A model generated the notes under the pieces. That model saw only the letters and a program-made list of their open reading frames with translations, was not told where the DNA came from and ran no database searches. Shown piece by piece: positions 63,725 through 64,000 of a stretch of DNA of 64,000 bases. The position numbers and the translations under genes were made by a program. This DNA comes from Kistimonas sp964291485 (GTDB taxonomy: Bacteria > Pseudomonadota > Gammaproteobacteria > Pseudomonadales > Endozoicomonadaceae), in contig OZ220224.1 of the NCBI GenBank assembly GCA_964291485.2, forward strand, positions 620,001 to 684,000, given 5' to 3'. Position 1 is the stretch's first letter. Each line of letters starts with the position of its first letter.

Positions 63725-64000
63725 TCACTCTAGCGTGATATGAAGGCTGTCGGGCGCTTCCAGGGCTTTGCGTTCTTCCCGGGGCGTCTGGCCGTAGTGC
63801 GTCTTGTAGGCGGTACTGAAATGGGAGGCGCTGGTAAACCCGCAGGCCAGCCCGACCTGGAGAATGGATTTATCGGATTCCCGAAGCAGACGGCGCGCTT
63901 TTTCCATCCGGATATTAAAGTAGAACCGGGAGGGCACTGCCTGCAGGTGTTTTTTGAATAACCGCTCAAGGTGACGGCGTGACAGCCCAACGTGGAAGGC
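63725..64000 (-). CDS. AraC-family regulator of the GlxA type (partial, C-terminal end)
   Basis: The last 91 residues of a regulator whose start lies beyond the right edge. The frame runs open to the final base (AFHVGLSRRHLERLFKKHLQ). Both helix-turn-helix motifs are visible, the second as ILQVGLACGFTSASHFSTAYKTHYGQTPREER. This form is typical of the GATase/DJ-1-type AraC regulators (GlxA, CdhR, GbdR) that control amine and amino-acid catabolism. The N-terminal domain is not in view. Confidence 0.88.
   Translation of the reverse strand, partial: AFHVGLSRRHLERLFKKHLQAVPSRFYFNIRMEKARRLLRESDKSILQVGLACGFTSASHFSTAYKTHYGQTPREERKALEAPDSLHITLE

Overview
The window reads as chromosomal DNA of a Gram-negative gammaproteobacterium. 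Supporting genes include glpX, dbpA, SlyD with a His-rich tail, SugE, ATP-type pckA, LetA/LetB (PqiA/PqiB), a TonB protein, an autotransporter, NsrR/Hmp, a CcmF-type heme lyase with NrfA, and a Zur box matching the gammaproteobacterial form. The mix (MHS and SSS transporters, several dioxygenases, Nrf) would fit a marine Oceanospirillales-like heterotroph, but that placement is inference. I saw no rRNA, tRNA, CRISPR array, insertion sequence or phage gene.

Layout. 1-4.5 kb: tail of an upstream gene, two tandem divergent dicarboxylate/amino-acid symporter paralogs, glpX, a small membrane protein. 4.5-10.4 kb: cardiolipin synthase, DbpA helicase, a PhyH-type dioxygenase, a long-chain acyl-CoA synthetase. 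10.4-14 kb: a five-gene minus-strand operon (DUF2946-like, His-rich ZrgA-like protein, ABC ATPase, FtsX-type permease, DUF3299) with a near-perfect Zur box in front: a zinc uptake or zinc-sparing system. 14-18.2 kb: an unrecognised two-segment membrane protein, a small PD-(D/E)XK-like protein, a large unknown secreted protein, an NYN-domain protein. 18.2-22 kb: a LetA-type pair split into two genes plus a six-MCE-domain LetB-type protein (lipid transport between membranes). 22-26 kb: TauD-type dioxygenase and MHS transporter divergent from an aldehyde dehydrogenase. 26-31 kb: GDPD, hybrid sensor kinase, metallo-hydrolase lipoprotein, small acidic protein.

31-40 kb is the most unusual region. 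A minus-strand operon (double-SnoaL protein, MFS transporter, second double-SnoaL protein, LacI regulator) has two identical perfect 14-bp LacI-type operators bracketing a candidate promoter. Across a long AT-rich gap lie an SSS symporter, a single-domain SnoaL protein and an AraC regulator. There is no recognisable kinase, dehydrogenase or glycosidase. It looks like an uncharacterised substrate-inducible uptake/conversion pathway in which NTF2-fold proteins would be the only enzymes.

40-49.8 kb: Bcr/CflA efflux pump, SugE, SlyD, acetate kinase, TonB, an orphan CbiG/CobE-like protein with a C-terminal cysteine-rich ferredoxin-like domain, pckA, a methyltransferase. 49.9-58.4 kb: nitrogen-oxide block: tetraheme NapC/NrfH-type cytochrome, NrfE-type heme lyase, NrfA, an autotransporter, then NsrR divergent from Hmp with an NsrR box in the hmp promoter. 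58.4-64 kb: a polar amino-acid ABC transporter, a GcvA-like LysR regulator, a SIMPL protein and the C-terminal part of an AraC regulator running off the end.
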